DNA of 64,000 nucleotides. Source: Symsagittifera roscoffensis (taxonomy: Eukaryota; Xenacoelomorpha; Acoela; Convolutidae). Under the pieces are notes generated by a model. The model saw only the letters and a program-made list of their open reading frames with translations. It did no database searches and had not been told where the DNA came from. The position numbers and the translations under genes were made by a program. Below are positions 1-10,191 of this stretch, in pieces. Position 1 is the first letter of the stretch; each line of letters starts with the position of its first letter. The stretch is from the NCBI RefSeq assembly GCF_963678635.1, contig NC_087068.1, forward strand, positions 42,991,649 to 43,055,648, read 5' to 3'.

Positions 1-614
1 CAGAAAAATCAGGCAAAAAATTGTTGACGTGCATGTGAAACAACACAAAAAATGCAAAACTGTAACTTTTAAAAACTTACAAATCGACAGTTGGGTTTAT
101 TATTTAAAAACTTTCAAAGGATAAAAAATTTTAGGCAAAAACCAGAAATGGACATGGCACAAAAAATTACTCAATGATCTACGCGTTCTCTGATTCGGAT
201 TACCCAGCAAAATCTGCGCAAAAACTTAACAGAAACTCATAAAAAGTTCATTCAATTGACACCCATAGATGGTAGTCCTAAAAAGTAAAGGCAAACATTG
301 TGTTTTTTTTTTGGTGCAAAAATTGTCAAAACTGGCAAAAATTGTCAAAAATGTGATGACGGCCATTTTTTCTCTGATGAGTGTCAGGTTGTGGACAATA
401 GTGAAAATCAAGTTACGATTTGAAAATGAAAAGGTCAGCCACATTGCTTCTAGCAATGTGTTTCGAAAACGCAACAAAAAATTAGTGTATTGTTTGGGCG
501 TGTAAAACTTTTCAAAACCTCCGGAGAAATCAGAAACTCCATGAGAAAAAACTCAGAAAAGTAATTAAACCTTTTTGAAAACGGTTTGCAACCAAATCTT
601 GATTCATTTTATAG
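1..614. other. AT-rich stretch, no gene seen
   Basis: Only short overlapping open frames on both strands, rich in Lys, Phe and Asn as expected from A/T runs. No splice-flanked coding island, repeat or RNA gene was recognised. Confidence 0.6.
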
Positions 615-750
615 TGGTCTATACGTTTTCACGATAAAGCGACAGTTCACACGTCCAGACTTTCAGCAGTTTTTGCTTTGAATAAAGTAACCAGGGCAAC
701 ATGGCCGGCACAATCATCGGATTTGAATACCAGTGAGCGGAAAAAATCCA
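615..750 (+). pseudogene. Tc1/mariner-type transposase fragment
   Basis: Translation of this plus-strand stretch gives a run with HTSRLSAV followed by ATWPAQSSDLN. This resembles the Tc1-family segment H-T-S-R ... WPAQSPDLNPIE that precedes the last catalytic acidic residue. The reading goes through without a stop but leaves the family pattern right after SDLNTSE, where low-complexity A/T sequence takes over. The expected P of SPDLNP and the IE that follows are changed. About 45 codons remain of a transposase that is normally about 340 residues, so this is a dead remnant. No inverted repeats were found around it. The family assignment rests on the WPAQS-DLN signature. Confidence 0.6.
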
Positions 751-3051
751 TACTTTTTATACATGTTTTTTTTCTTTTTTTTCCGCTTTTAGTTAATTTA
801 AAAAAAGCAAGCAAAAAAACTATTTTTTTTTCGTTAATTTGCCCAAATAAAATTTTTTGTATTTTATACATGAACCGTAAACTGGAGTGATAAAAGCTTC
901 TGCCAAATTTGTTCATGCGTGGAGCAAATCTTGTTGAATTGAAACAATTTTCAAAATTTTGGAGCAAAAACTGCGTTATTGTCGGAAAGTACAGATAGAA
1001 AACGGGTAAAATAAGTTGATTTATGCATTTATAAAACAAAAGTTTAAGGTTTTAATTTTTAGTTTTTCAAAGTTGTTTGGCCACCAAAAACGGACTAATA
1101 CTTTTTCGACTGAATTTTTTTCCCGCTTCCTGTTGAACACTATCGAGAATTTATGATTTCAATTGCTTCAAATTTTTTCTCACTGTGCATTTTGCTGTTT
1201 GCAGACGCTATTATGGTACTTTTTCTTACATAAATTAATCTAGAATTAGTATAAGGAGGTTGCAAGATATGAAGCTTTTCAAAATTGAATATTTTCAAGT
1301 TTCGAGCTTCGAAAAGATTGAAAGCATAATTGTTTCTTGAACTTCACTAGAAGCTTTTGTAAATTGCTATTTTTATAAGCAGGAAAACTGGATCAATACG
1401 TAATTTTTCTATTCAACTGGTAAATTTTGAAATTATTATCCACTTATGAAATTAAAATCAGATTACTTCGCGCCTATTGCGTTTTTTTTTCTAATTGGAA
1501 AGCGTAAAATGCCTTCCACTAAAAAACTCAATCAAAACCAAACCAAAAAACAGTATAAACTTGTGCAAGAACAAATTTTTTTAAAAAGATTTATCTATAA
1601 TTTTATAAGAAGTTTCAGAAAAAAAACATAACCAATCGAAGATTGAAAACAAATAATGAACGCAAGTGAACATAAAACGACTGGCTTGAAAAAAACTCAA
1701 CTTTCGAAATTCAAAGAAAAAAAGCCTTTTAAGCTTTTTAAATTTGCCAGAACAATTTATGATTGGCCGCGTTCGTATTTGGAAAGCGCAGCTTATGTCA
1801 TTTTCAGTAGATGCATTGCAATTGAACTCAAAAAGTGCATTACACCTAATTGCATCAATATTTTAAGGCTTTTTTCTGAAAAAACCAAGAAAAATCAGCA
1901 AGACCTATATAAGAGTCATCACTACGTTCATTACTCTTAACAACAACAAAAAATCAACACGACATGTATATTTAACTTCGCTTTGTTTATTGACACTTAA
2001 AACTTGGGTTGATGTTTATTTGACCATAATGAAAAAACTCAAGGATTGAACGTCAAACATTATAGCGAACTGGTATTTAAAAAAATGATGAACGCAAGAA
2101 AACAAAAAATACTGGAAAAAAAACGGATTTTAAATTTCAAATAAAAAAGATATGCTCTTAAGACTCTTTAATTTTCACGATAAAAATTATGCTGGTGCTT
2201 TTTTTACAAAATTAAATCAATTTGAGAAAACTGAATCAGCAGCAAAATTTCTTATTCCGCTGGAAAATCTGAACATTAAAATCTGTTTTGGAAACTAAAA
2301 ATTGATCACATTTTTTGTTACTTTTACACTTTTGCTATTCGATAATGGAGTTTGAATTGATAAAAAAAAACAAATTTGAAACCGCGAAAAATCTAGTTTG
2401 AGCCTTACTGAAAAAAATTCATCAGGATCTACAAAAAGTTTTCACTACGTTCGTCGTCTCTTATCATTTTAGACCAAAAAATGTTTCAATTTGTAAGTTT
2501 TGAATGATAAAAAGGTGAATTGTGCAGAAAAATAAACTGGAGCAGCAATTTTAATGTCGTTCTATTTAGTTTTTAAAAAAGATTAGCTCTTTTATGCGAA
2601 GATTCGTCAAAAGGTTCTATGATAAAACAAACATCACCAAATACGGTGCATTTGAATTAAAATCTATAATATCCTCAAAATTCAGCCCCTGCCTACCAAC
2701 CTCAGAGCACTATTTTAAATTCAATACAAAAAACAGATCAGTTAAATTGACTCACTATTATATAACGCTATTATTATTTTCAAAACATGTAATTCTGTAA
2801 ACTCCACTGATTACAGGGCACTAGTTCCAACTGCCATTTATCTCCTTCCAAACTTGAAGTTTTTCATTTGTTTTCAAACATAGGTTTCGGATTGACTTTA
2901 CGTTCCGAAAACAGTCTATGATTGGGTTTTGTTTTAGATATCAGGTCTGAATATGGCCAACGAAAACAATCGACTCCAAATTAAATAGCCCCAATACTAC
3001 AAGGTCGAGAAAAAAACCTACGCATTAAATTATTAAGTTTGATCTGAAGCC
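751..3051. other. AT-rich intergenic stretch with unassigned short ORFs
   Basis: Contains open frames at 1446-1631, 1656-1940 and 2594-2800 (plus) of 60-94 codons. They are Lys/Asn/Phe-rich and I recognise no domain. Nothing else was supported here. Confidence 0.5.
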
Positions 3052-4608
3052 TCAAAATCTCAAAGTAGAAGATATCAGTGCATTGATCGATTCTCCATTC
3101 GATCTGCCGATTGAAGACATGTAATGCATTCGGGATATGTCGTTAACTGACAAAGTTGCCTCGTGGACGAAGTTGTTCGTGATTGGGGGTCCGCTTTCTA
3201 TCTTTTCGTCAATTAGCAGTTGCGGAGCTATTTCGTGGTAGTAAATTTGTGCCAACAACTTGTTTTTCCACATCCAGAAAATTGTCGGCACTCCAAATAC
3301 GACAATCATGATACATTGAGCCAAACTGGCGATGTAAAAGGAAGTCTGATTATAGATGTAACCTCCAGTTAAAATTTGACCGCTCGTTATGCCTACCGAG
3401 AGCCAAAAGTTCAAAGCGGTAACGACGCCGATTTTGACGGTTTTCGGGTCGCGAACCCCAATTAAAATTGAGGCTTTTTCAGTTACTATATAACTGCCTG
3501 TGTAAGCACCGGCTATGCTGAATCCGAGAAAAATGAGAGCTGTGTAGAAAAAAGTTGTGCTGTGAGCCTTTGGGTAAACACTGGGCAGAAACAGAAGAAA
3601 ATATCCAATTGCTGAAAAAACGATTGCAGAAGCGTAGAACTTTCCGCCAAATCCACGATCTATTAGTGTGCCCATGAATGCGCTGGCAACTGTGGTGACT
3701 CCGAAAATTGCGAAAAAGTATTTGGCATTGCCTTCCGAGCCGACATTGAATTCTTCCAGAAGAAAAGGTGCGAGGGCTACACTCATGAATCCGAGAGATG
3801 AATTAACAGTTGCAATCGGCAAACACGAAAGAACAATCGGAATCGAAATTAGGTAGCCAAAGTTTGAAATATATTTTGGCGGCAGCGGCAAATCAGTCGT
3901 TTCATCATCTGATTCAGAGGATGCCGAAATCCTCGAAAGGCGACCACCGGAAAACCGAGATCGTTCATCGGGTTCTAACTTTTTCTCCTCAATCACCGGA
4001 GTTTTCGTATCTTTTGATAGCGATGCGTAACTTGGAATCAGAAGTAAGCACAGGATTCCAATAAAAAGTTCGAGAGCTCCAGCAAAAATGAAAGGCCCAG
4101 AAAATCCGCCAAGCTCGAATAAATAATTGCCAAGAAATGGACCAATCATCTGACCTGCACCATAGGAAGACTCAATGAACCCCGCAACCAGGCCTTCGTT
4201 TTTAGGGTAAAATGAAGCGATGTTCGAGAAGCCAGTACCCCACGTACCGGCGCTGTAGAATCCAATCCAAATGCGACAGAGAGTAGACATCGTTGCAAAA
4301 ATTGGTCCGCTGGGTCCGAACGTCAGTTGCGAGAAACAAAAAAGAGAAATTCCGATAACTAAGGCTCCAAAAGCGAAAAAGTATTTCTGGTTGAAAGCGT
4401 TGGCGGTTGTCATGACAACGAGACAGCCTACCAGACGAGCTAAATACTGGGCTCCGGTTGTAATACCAATCATTGACTGGTCCAGACCCTTTTTCTTGGC
4501 TTCTTCCGGGTAAAATGGGCCGTTTAGACTCATCTGGAAACCGTCCGCAAAAAACATTGCAATGCAAGCCGATACTCGAAGGAATACTAAAACTTTTCCG
4601 AAGTTCAT
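3052..4608 (-). CDS. Major facilitator superfamily transporter, SLC18B1-like
   Basis: An uninterrupted 518-codon frame, the longest intact host-type gene in the window. Two blocks of about six hydrophobic segments (roughly residues 5-193 and 250-447) are joined by a polar Ser/Glu-rich loop (about 194-248), the classic 12-span MFS plan. The first half has GLVAGFIESSYGAGQMIGPF (about 139-158), like the G-x3-E-x3-G-x-G-x-x-x-GP stretch of SLC18-type carriers. The second half has GTLIDRGFGGKFY (313-325), resembling MFS motif A. The C-terminal tail of about 68 residues is polar. This suggests a proton-coupled antiporter for small organic cations or amines in a vesicle or plasma membrane; the substrate is not readable. 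The start ATG follows CTAAA and the frame has no in-frame Met upstream. No intron signals are needed, so it is a single-exon gene, possibly a retrocopy, but it is intact. Confidence 0.82.
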   Translation of the reverse strand: MNFGKVLVFLRVSACIAMFFADGFQMSLNGPFYPEEAKKKGLDQSMIGITTGAQYLARLVGCLVVMTTANAFNQKYFFAFGALVIGISLFCFSQLTFGPSGPIFATMSTLCRIWIGFYSAGTWGTGFSNIASFYPKNEGLVAGFIESSYGAGQMIGPFLGNYLFELGGFSGPFIFAGALELFIGILCLLLIPSYASLSKDTKTPVIEEKKLEPDERSRFSGGRLSRISASSESDDETTDLPLPPKYISNFGYLISIPIVLSCLPIATVNSSLGFMSVALAPFLLEEFNVGSEGNAKYFFAIFGVTTVASAFMGTLIDRGFGGKFYASAIVFSAIGYFLLFLPSVYPKAHSTTFFYTALIFLGFSIAGAYTGSYIVTEKASILIGVRDPKTVKIGVVTALNFWLSVGITSGQILTGGYIYNQTSFYIASLAQCIMIVVFGVPTIFWMWKNKLLAQIYYHEIAPQLLIDEKIESGPPITNNFVHEATLSVNDISRMHYMSSIGRSNGESINALISSTLRF

Positions 4609-5190
4609 TTTAGCAAGTGATTTCGCGACGAGCCGCGTTTTTAGCGAAGCTTATATTTATCTGAAGCTCGAACAAACTTTTCCAATTTTAGTAAACTCGA
4701 ATAATCAAGATGATGATTGCTCAAAATTTGATAAACTAGTTTTGTTGAACAGACTTGTGTGCAATTGTTTCCTCAAGAAATGTCACGTCGCTATTTGAAC
4801 TGAATTAACCCTCACATATCAGCTTAAAAGTCGATGAAAATGCTATCACTAAAATCCATAATTGATATTCTGCTCTTTCATCTCAATGTAGCGCCAGATA
4901 ACCAGAAATCAAGCAAATACAGGCCATATTTAAGTGTGGACTTATACCTTTTGCCAAAACTTCCAGCCCTTTGATAATTTATTTTATTTGAGACCAGGTT
5001 TATGCGATAAGAGTAATGAGACTACTTGTACGTTTGCCATTTAAGACCAGATTTGTGCGATAAGAGTAATAAGACTGTTTGAGCAAGGCTTCCATGCTGG
5101 GCAGAGCCCTATTTGTTCCGACTGCCCCTAAAGCTGAAGAAAATTTTTTTTGCTCCAAAAATTGATGAAATAATCATTTCTTCATTTAAA
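4609..5190. other. Intergenic, upstream of the transporter
   Basis: Holds the presumed promoter side of the minus-strand transporter. A 25-base phrase containing TATGCGATAAGAGTAAT is repeated near 5000 and 5048 as a local direct duplication. No TATA box could be fixed. Confidence 0.35.
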
Positions 5191-5460
5191 AAACCGAAGG
5201 AATGCAGGGGCAGATAGGGGGGAGGGGGAGGGGGGAGGGGCGGACACTTTCCTTTTCAGGAGTTCGACCTCCTTCCGTCTATCGCGTCCCCCTTTGGTTA
5301 TTTTTAAGAAATCCATTTTTGGCTGACCGACCTTAAAATGTTCTAAAGTCACCTTCGGCGCCAATATATACTAATGTTGAAGGAAAATGCGCGCCGAAAA
5401 ACCCAATTTTGAGGTCAACGTTTTCCAAAAAGGCCCAAAAACGACAATTTCGACCAGTTT
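5190..5460 (+). repeat. GGGGCGGAT-ended non-autonomous repeat, copy 1
   Basis: One of at least four dispersed copies in the window. Shared internal landmarks are a G-rich left part, CCCCCTTTGGT, a block TTTTTGGCTGACCGACC, then TAAAATGTTCTAAAG, GGCGCCAATATATACTAAT and GCGCGCCGAAAAAC. The right end is not clearly preserved here. It has no coding capacity. Confidence 0.6.
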
Positions 5461-7140
5461 TGTTTTTAAATTTCCTGTTTTGACCTGTTTAGATTCTTTA
5501 CACATAGCACACAATCAAATAAATAGCAAATCAAATGACGAATATGAAAGTAATCACTGCATTCATGACTCTTGGTAGCAATTTAGTTAATAGAGCTAAT
5601 TTGAAAATAAATTTATTATAGAAAAACTTGGCATAAAGCTTATTGTAAAAAATTCAAGGAATCAAAAAACCATCAAAAAAACTTGCTTCTAGCTTTTTTG
5701 CAATATTTTGTACGTGATAACGGCCCTCCTATATATTCCTATTGGAAAGGCATTTTTGACCAATTACATTTTTTTGAAATCAAAATTTTGCCAAACAATC
5801 GATATTGCCGCATGCATGTCAAATTATAATCCAAATCAAAAAACAGTTGAAAAAATTTACACTCAGGCTTTTTTTCCAATTTATGAAACAGACAACCAAT
5901 TCATATTTCTTCAGCAACAGTTGCGTTTTCTTCTCGCTATTCAAGGTTTGCGCTATTCAATATTGAATCGATTCACTCGCACTGCCATTTTGAAAGCAGC
6001 CAATTTTTTTGGAGCTACAAGAGCCTCAAAATTGGGTTAGTTTCTGATAGAGCCGGAAAATTTGTGACACTTTCTTAACACATTGTAAAATATGGAGCAA
6101 TTTTTTTTCTTTTTTTACTGTTTTTTAGCTAAAATTTTTGATTTTTGCTCTTAGTTTTTTTTTTTCGTTTTTTTTTATTTGTTGTCGATAAAAAATTGAA
6201 TTGATGGAAGATTGAATTGTCACGAATTGTCAAAAAATGAATTGTGACAAAAATTGCATCAAAGCGTCAAAATTTGCTGTTTAGAAAAATTTCGGAATCC
6301 AGTACAGTTATCAGAATCGATAAACGAATCTGCATTCATGTTATTATACATTAAGTTTTTCAAAAATTGCTTAGCTTTGCTGAATCCTCTAACAACTTCA
6401 GGTATCATTGACTTCAAGTTTACAGTTTACATTACAGTTTTATGGAAACCTTTTTATTTGCGAAGCCCACGTTTATTTTGCCGAACCCGCTCACACCAAC
6501 AGAATGCAGATCAACTTTTTATACTCGCTAATTGCGGATTTTATAACTCAAAAAATGTGTCGGCAAAATAAAAAAAAATTAGAAGGAGCTTGGAAAGAAC
6601 AAAATACATTAGCTCAAAATTTCTCGAGATTATAAACTTTCAACTGATGGATTCTTTTTCAATAACGCCAACCAAGTTTGAGGGAACTGTAGTAAAAGAG
6701 TTTTGAAAATTGATGGAAAATTATTCCGAAAATGAAGTTTACTTCGAAAAAGGAAGCGAGAGCAAGCTTCTGATTTACTTTTTTTTTTCAGCTTCTATTG
6801 AGAGCATTTTAGGACTATTTAGGACTGTTTTCTCAAAATCAAAGAACTGCTCCCAAAGACAAATGAATTTGATAGACGAGGTGAAAGTTTAAAAAATCAA
6901 TATTAGCGAGTCTTGCAGAATGAAGAAAATTTTTTGGAATACACAAACAGAAAATAACACATAGGTATTGTAAAAACGAGCTGCGGTAGAACCTGCAACT
7001 ATATGCTGAATCCGCAAACTGTAAGTGACATCCACAAATTGTAAGCCGATTTCGCATTTTGTTAGCGAATTCCAAATACAAATATAGAAGCATTTTGAAT
7101 TCAATCTTAATTACTGCTATCAGTTGAGCTATTTGTTGAA
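5461..7140. other. Intergenic with unassigned ORFs
   Basis: Open frames of 105-110 codons occur at 5708-6040 and 6254-6571 (plus) and 6839-7171 (minus). The first has a fairly mixed composition (NQKTVEKIYTQAFFPIYETD) but matches no family I know. The stretch from about 6410 to 7080 contains loosely repeated phrases such as 'ccgctcaca' and 'gcgaattcc', so some of these frames may be chance frames in old repeats. Confidence 0.35.
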
Positions 7141-7149
7141 ACACCAACC

Positions 7150-7375
7150 GTTTGATCTGAACTCCGACCAACTCACCACCAACTTCAATTTAAGTTTTTG
7201 CCCCCATCTTACCGCCAAATTTGATCTCAATTCCTGCCAGATTTGATATAATTTCCTCTCTTACGCCCAACTTCGATCTCAATTCATTTCACTTGGATCT
7301 CAATTCCTGCCAGTTCCTTCGATCTCAATTCCACCTTTCAACCCAACCAACTAATCTCAAATACTGATGATTTGT
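7150..7375 (+). repeat. Degenerate tandem repeat, 'TTCGATCTCAATTCCTGCCA' type
   Basis: The phrase GATCTCAATTC recurs at least four times (about 7210, 7271, 7294, 7322) with TTGATCTGAACTCC and CTGCCAG variants between. Spacing is irregular, about 25-60 bases. It is C/T-rich on the plus strand, unlike its flanks. No coding meaning was found. Confidence 0.6.
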
Positions 7376-8148
7376 ATTCACTCTGAATCCACTATAAATA
7401 AATTTTTAATGATTAATGATGATTTTTTCGGTTATTGTTTCCAAATTGATCCCGAAAAACTTGCTAGCTAGGAAATTTATAACAATAATTAATTACTCTA
7501 TTTGGTGATTGTTTCAAAATCGATCACGAAAAAATTCTTTGCAAGGAATTTTTTTCCAAATTCTAAATGGTGTCATCTATCGATTAAGTTAGCCAATGAT
7601 TATGATTTTTTCGTCGATTCCGCTGACAATGGTTAAGTTTTTGCTTTTAAGTTGCGCAGTAAGCTCTAGTTTTCATTTGTTCATATGCAACAACTGGTTT
7701 TGTTCAGTAATAAACAAAAATGAGGATTACACTTAAATTTGCGGAATTTACTTACATTCTGCAGAAATCGCTTAGAGTTGCAAAATCCAGAAAAACTAAT
7801 TAAATCCGCTTGTTGTGGAATCTGCGACAAAACAAATGTGCCGACAAAGTTTACGTTACAGGTGTTTTTACGCGGAATCCGCTCACATTTGGGAACATTT
7901 TTAAAGACTTGTCTCTGGAATCCAGGATCATACAGAGACCAAATTGTGCGCCTATGCAGTTATACAGTTTGGCCTTATATTTATAAAGTTTTCCATAGGA
8001 AACAAAAAAGGATTCTTTTATTACTTCGTGGTTCAAATCGACACATGCAAAACTTTTTGATAATCATTCAGCGAAAAGGAAAGCTTGAGTTGAGCTAGGA
8101 AACACTTGAGTGAATGTTCACCTTTGACAAAATAGCGTATATGTTTTA
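7376..8148. other. Intergenic; one unassigned ORF
   Basis: A 119-codon plus frame (7739-8098) is present but unrecognised. Its middle (about 7905-7975) resembles, in reverse orientation, a segment just left of the CCCGGG-ended element near 16,655-16,735, sharing AGACTTGTCTCTGGAA and CAGTTTGGCC. It therefore looks like part of a dispersed repeat rather than a gene. Confidence 0.4.
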
Positions 8149-8149
8149 C

Positions 8150-8261
8150 CTTCGAAAGTGACGAAGAAATCCAGACACTCGAGGGCCACTTCGGGCCATA
8201 GTGTGACCAGTTTGCCGAAAGTGGCCTTCATCGCACTCACCACAATTCTACTCATCTTCTT
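8150..8261 (-). CDS. Isolated exon-like segment of an unknown gene
   Basis: On the minus strand a pyrimidine-rich acceptor (GTGTTTTTTGTTTAG) is followed by 112 bases with no stop in one frame and then by a donor GAAG|GTAAAA. The reading starts KKMSRIVVSAMK and ends WPEVALECLDFFVTFE, giving 37 codons plus one base. Composition is protein-like and clearly less A/T-rich than the surroundings. The Met could be a start codon in a 5' exon or an internal Met. I do not recognise the family and found no partner exons in the expected phase. It could belong to a gene whose other exons lie left of the window or in the unassigned 5-7 kb region. Confidence 0.4.
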
Positions 8262-8812
8262 CTAAACAAAAAACACGGCAGATGGAATCAAGGTAGTTTT
8301 TTATCAAGGTACTTAATTTTGAATTTTTTGCCCCCCCCCCCTGAAAAAACATTTTGTGCAGTAGGTTAACGAGTCGAACTCTGGGTTGCAATCGAAAAGA
8401 CCCGTTGATATTGAAATATGCTTTCGACCTTGATAAACCAACAATAGATTGATCTGCTTAACTTTCTAGCTAAATATTTCAAAAACGGAAACTTCTTATG
8501 TTTTGCCGTTAAATAAGTCTTTTCAGATGGGGGATGTTTTAAACGAATTCAATCAAAGAGAAGACTGGCCTTAAAATTTCATCCATTTTAGTGGGCGCTG
8601 ACTTTCCTAACTTGACCACCTATGAAAAGTAATACGTGGCTCAAACCAAAACCATAAACAAACTGAAAGACAAACAAAAATGTTTTGAACTTTTAACTGA
8701 TTTTATGTACATTACGTTGCTTTTTTTGACGACGTACTCTGATTCGACGTGTATATAGTTTCTAAACAAGTCCTTAATTGAAGAAAATTTGAATACTATG
8801 ATCAATTCAGAT
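8262..8812. other. Intergenic
   Basis: Contains a C-run of about 11 bases near 8331-8342. No supported gene or repeat was found otherwise. Confidence 0.5.
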
Positions 8813-9108
8813 TTTATCAGGGACGGACTTAAGGGGGGGGGCGGATTTTCAGGGGGGATGACTTTTGCCTTAGGGATTCGATCCCATGCCGATCCAAACG
8901 TTCCCCCTTTTGTGCTTTTTTGAGACAACCATTTTTGGCTGGCTGACCCTAAAATTTTTCTAAAAGCGTCTGCGGCGCCAAAATATACTAATTTTGAGGG
9001 GGAGCGCACCGAAGAAACGCAATTTTTTGGTAAAACTTTTAAAAAAGTGGCTTAGGCGCATTTTTTGGCATGTTTTTTCGAGAAAATCTTAGATCCGCCC
9101 CTAGATTT
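8813..9108 (+). repeat. GGGGCGGAT-ended non-autonomous repeat, copy 2 (best preserved ends)
   Basis: Begins near AGGGACGGACTTAAGG and ends CTTAGATCCGCCCCTAG. The reverse complement of the end (CTAGGGGCGGATCTAAG) matches the start, so the element has terminal inverted repeats of about 15 bases. The interior carries the family landmarks: a G-run, CCCCCTTTTG, TTTTTGGCTGGCTGACC, CTAAAATTTTTCTAAA, GGCGCCAAAATATACTAAT and GTAAAACTTT. At about 295 bases with no coding region it has the properties of a MITE. Confidence 0.75.
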
Positions 9109-9860
9109 TATTAAGATTAATTAACAAACTTTCCCAATATTTTGTTACCCACACCCCACACCACATGCAACGACTACAATGTTTGTTTTTTGATTAATAG
9201 AACGATTGATCAAATGTTAGTAAAAGCTTAATGAAAAAACAAACCATGAAAACTTTTTAGGGTGTCTTTAAAAATGCCTTGAAATGAAACTCTTTGCAAT
9301 TTGTTTTGTTTTGAGAGGTCTAAAAAAATTAAGTTTCAAAAATAGATGAAACACGCTTACGATTGGGAGGAAATAAATCAAATTTGACGTAATTAAATAG
9401 TTTTTATAAGAACATTTTGACAGTTGCCAAACGCAACCTCCCAGTTAAATTGTAAGAACCAATTGTATAAATCAACATTATTCATTTATCACGCTGAAGT
9501 TTTTCAAGCTAAAAATTTTTCTAAATTAGAGTATCAACTTGATTTGAGTTTCTTAAAAAAACTAAGTTTTTTAGGTCCTCTGACTTAATGTAAAAGATGT
9601 ATTAACACTGTTTGATTTCTCAAGCTAAATATTTTTACTTTTCTAAACCAGAATAGCCGGTTGTTTTTAGTTTTTTCTCTAAAGTTTACCTGATCTTTAC
9701 AGCTACAATAAATTCTAATGACTATTTTTCATGGATCTTTTTCATCACACTCTCCCAGATTGAAGCGCTAGAGTAATTTGCAATGAATATTTTTCCTGTA
9801 TCTTTCCGAAGCAGTCCCCCAGATTTTTGATTGGTTCCCCCCTTTTATATTTAAACAACT
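9109..9860. other. AT-rich intergenic
   Basis: No supported gene. A few phrases recur (for example 'ctaaattttt' and 'caagctaaa') but not as a defined repeat. Confidence 0.5.
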
Positions 9861-10191
9861 TAACTCCATACAATTTCACTCCCTACTTTTTGTTGTTTGA
9901 GCAATTACACATCGCTACATTTTAAAACCACTTCTTTTTGACTTAACATCGTTTTAATCCAAAATGAAAAGAAAACTTACTTCAAGGGAGACTTCGGTAA
10001 ACATCAAAGAATTAAACGAAAAAAATTGTTGCCATTTGAAGCCAGGCAATTTCGCGGTACTTAATTCGCGTTAGTTTTGAACAGAAATGACTTTGCAAAT
10101 ATTTTCAATGAATCGTTTCAAACCGAAATGAAATGGCCTTGCCAAGTTTTTCAAAGAATCATTCCAAAATGAACCAAAAACAAGCAATAGT

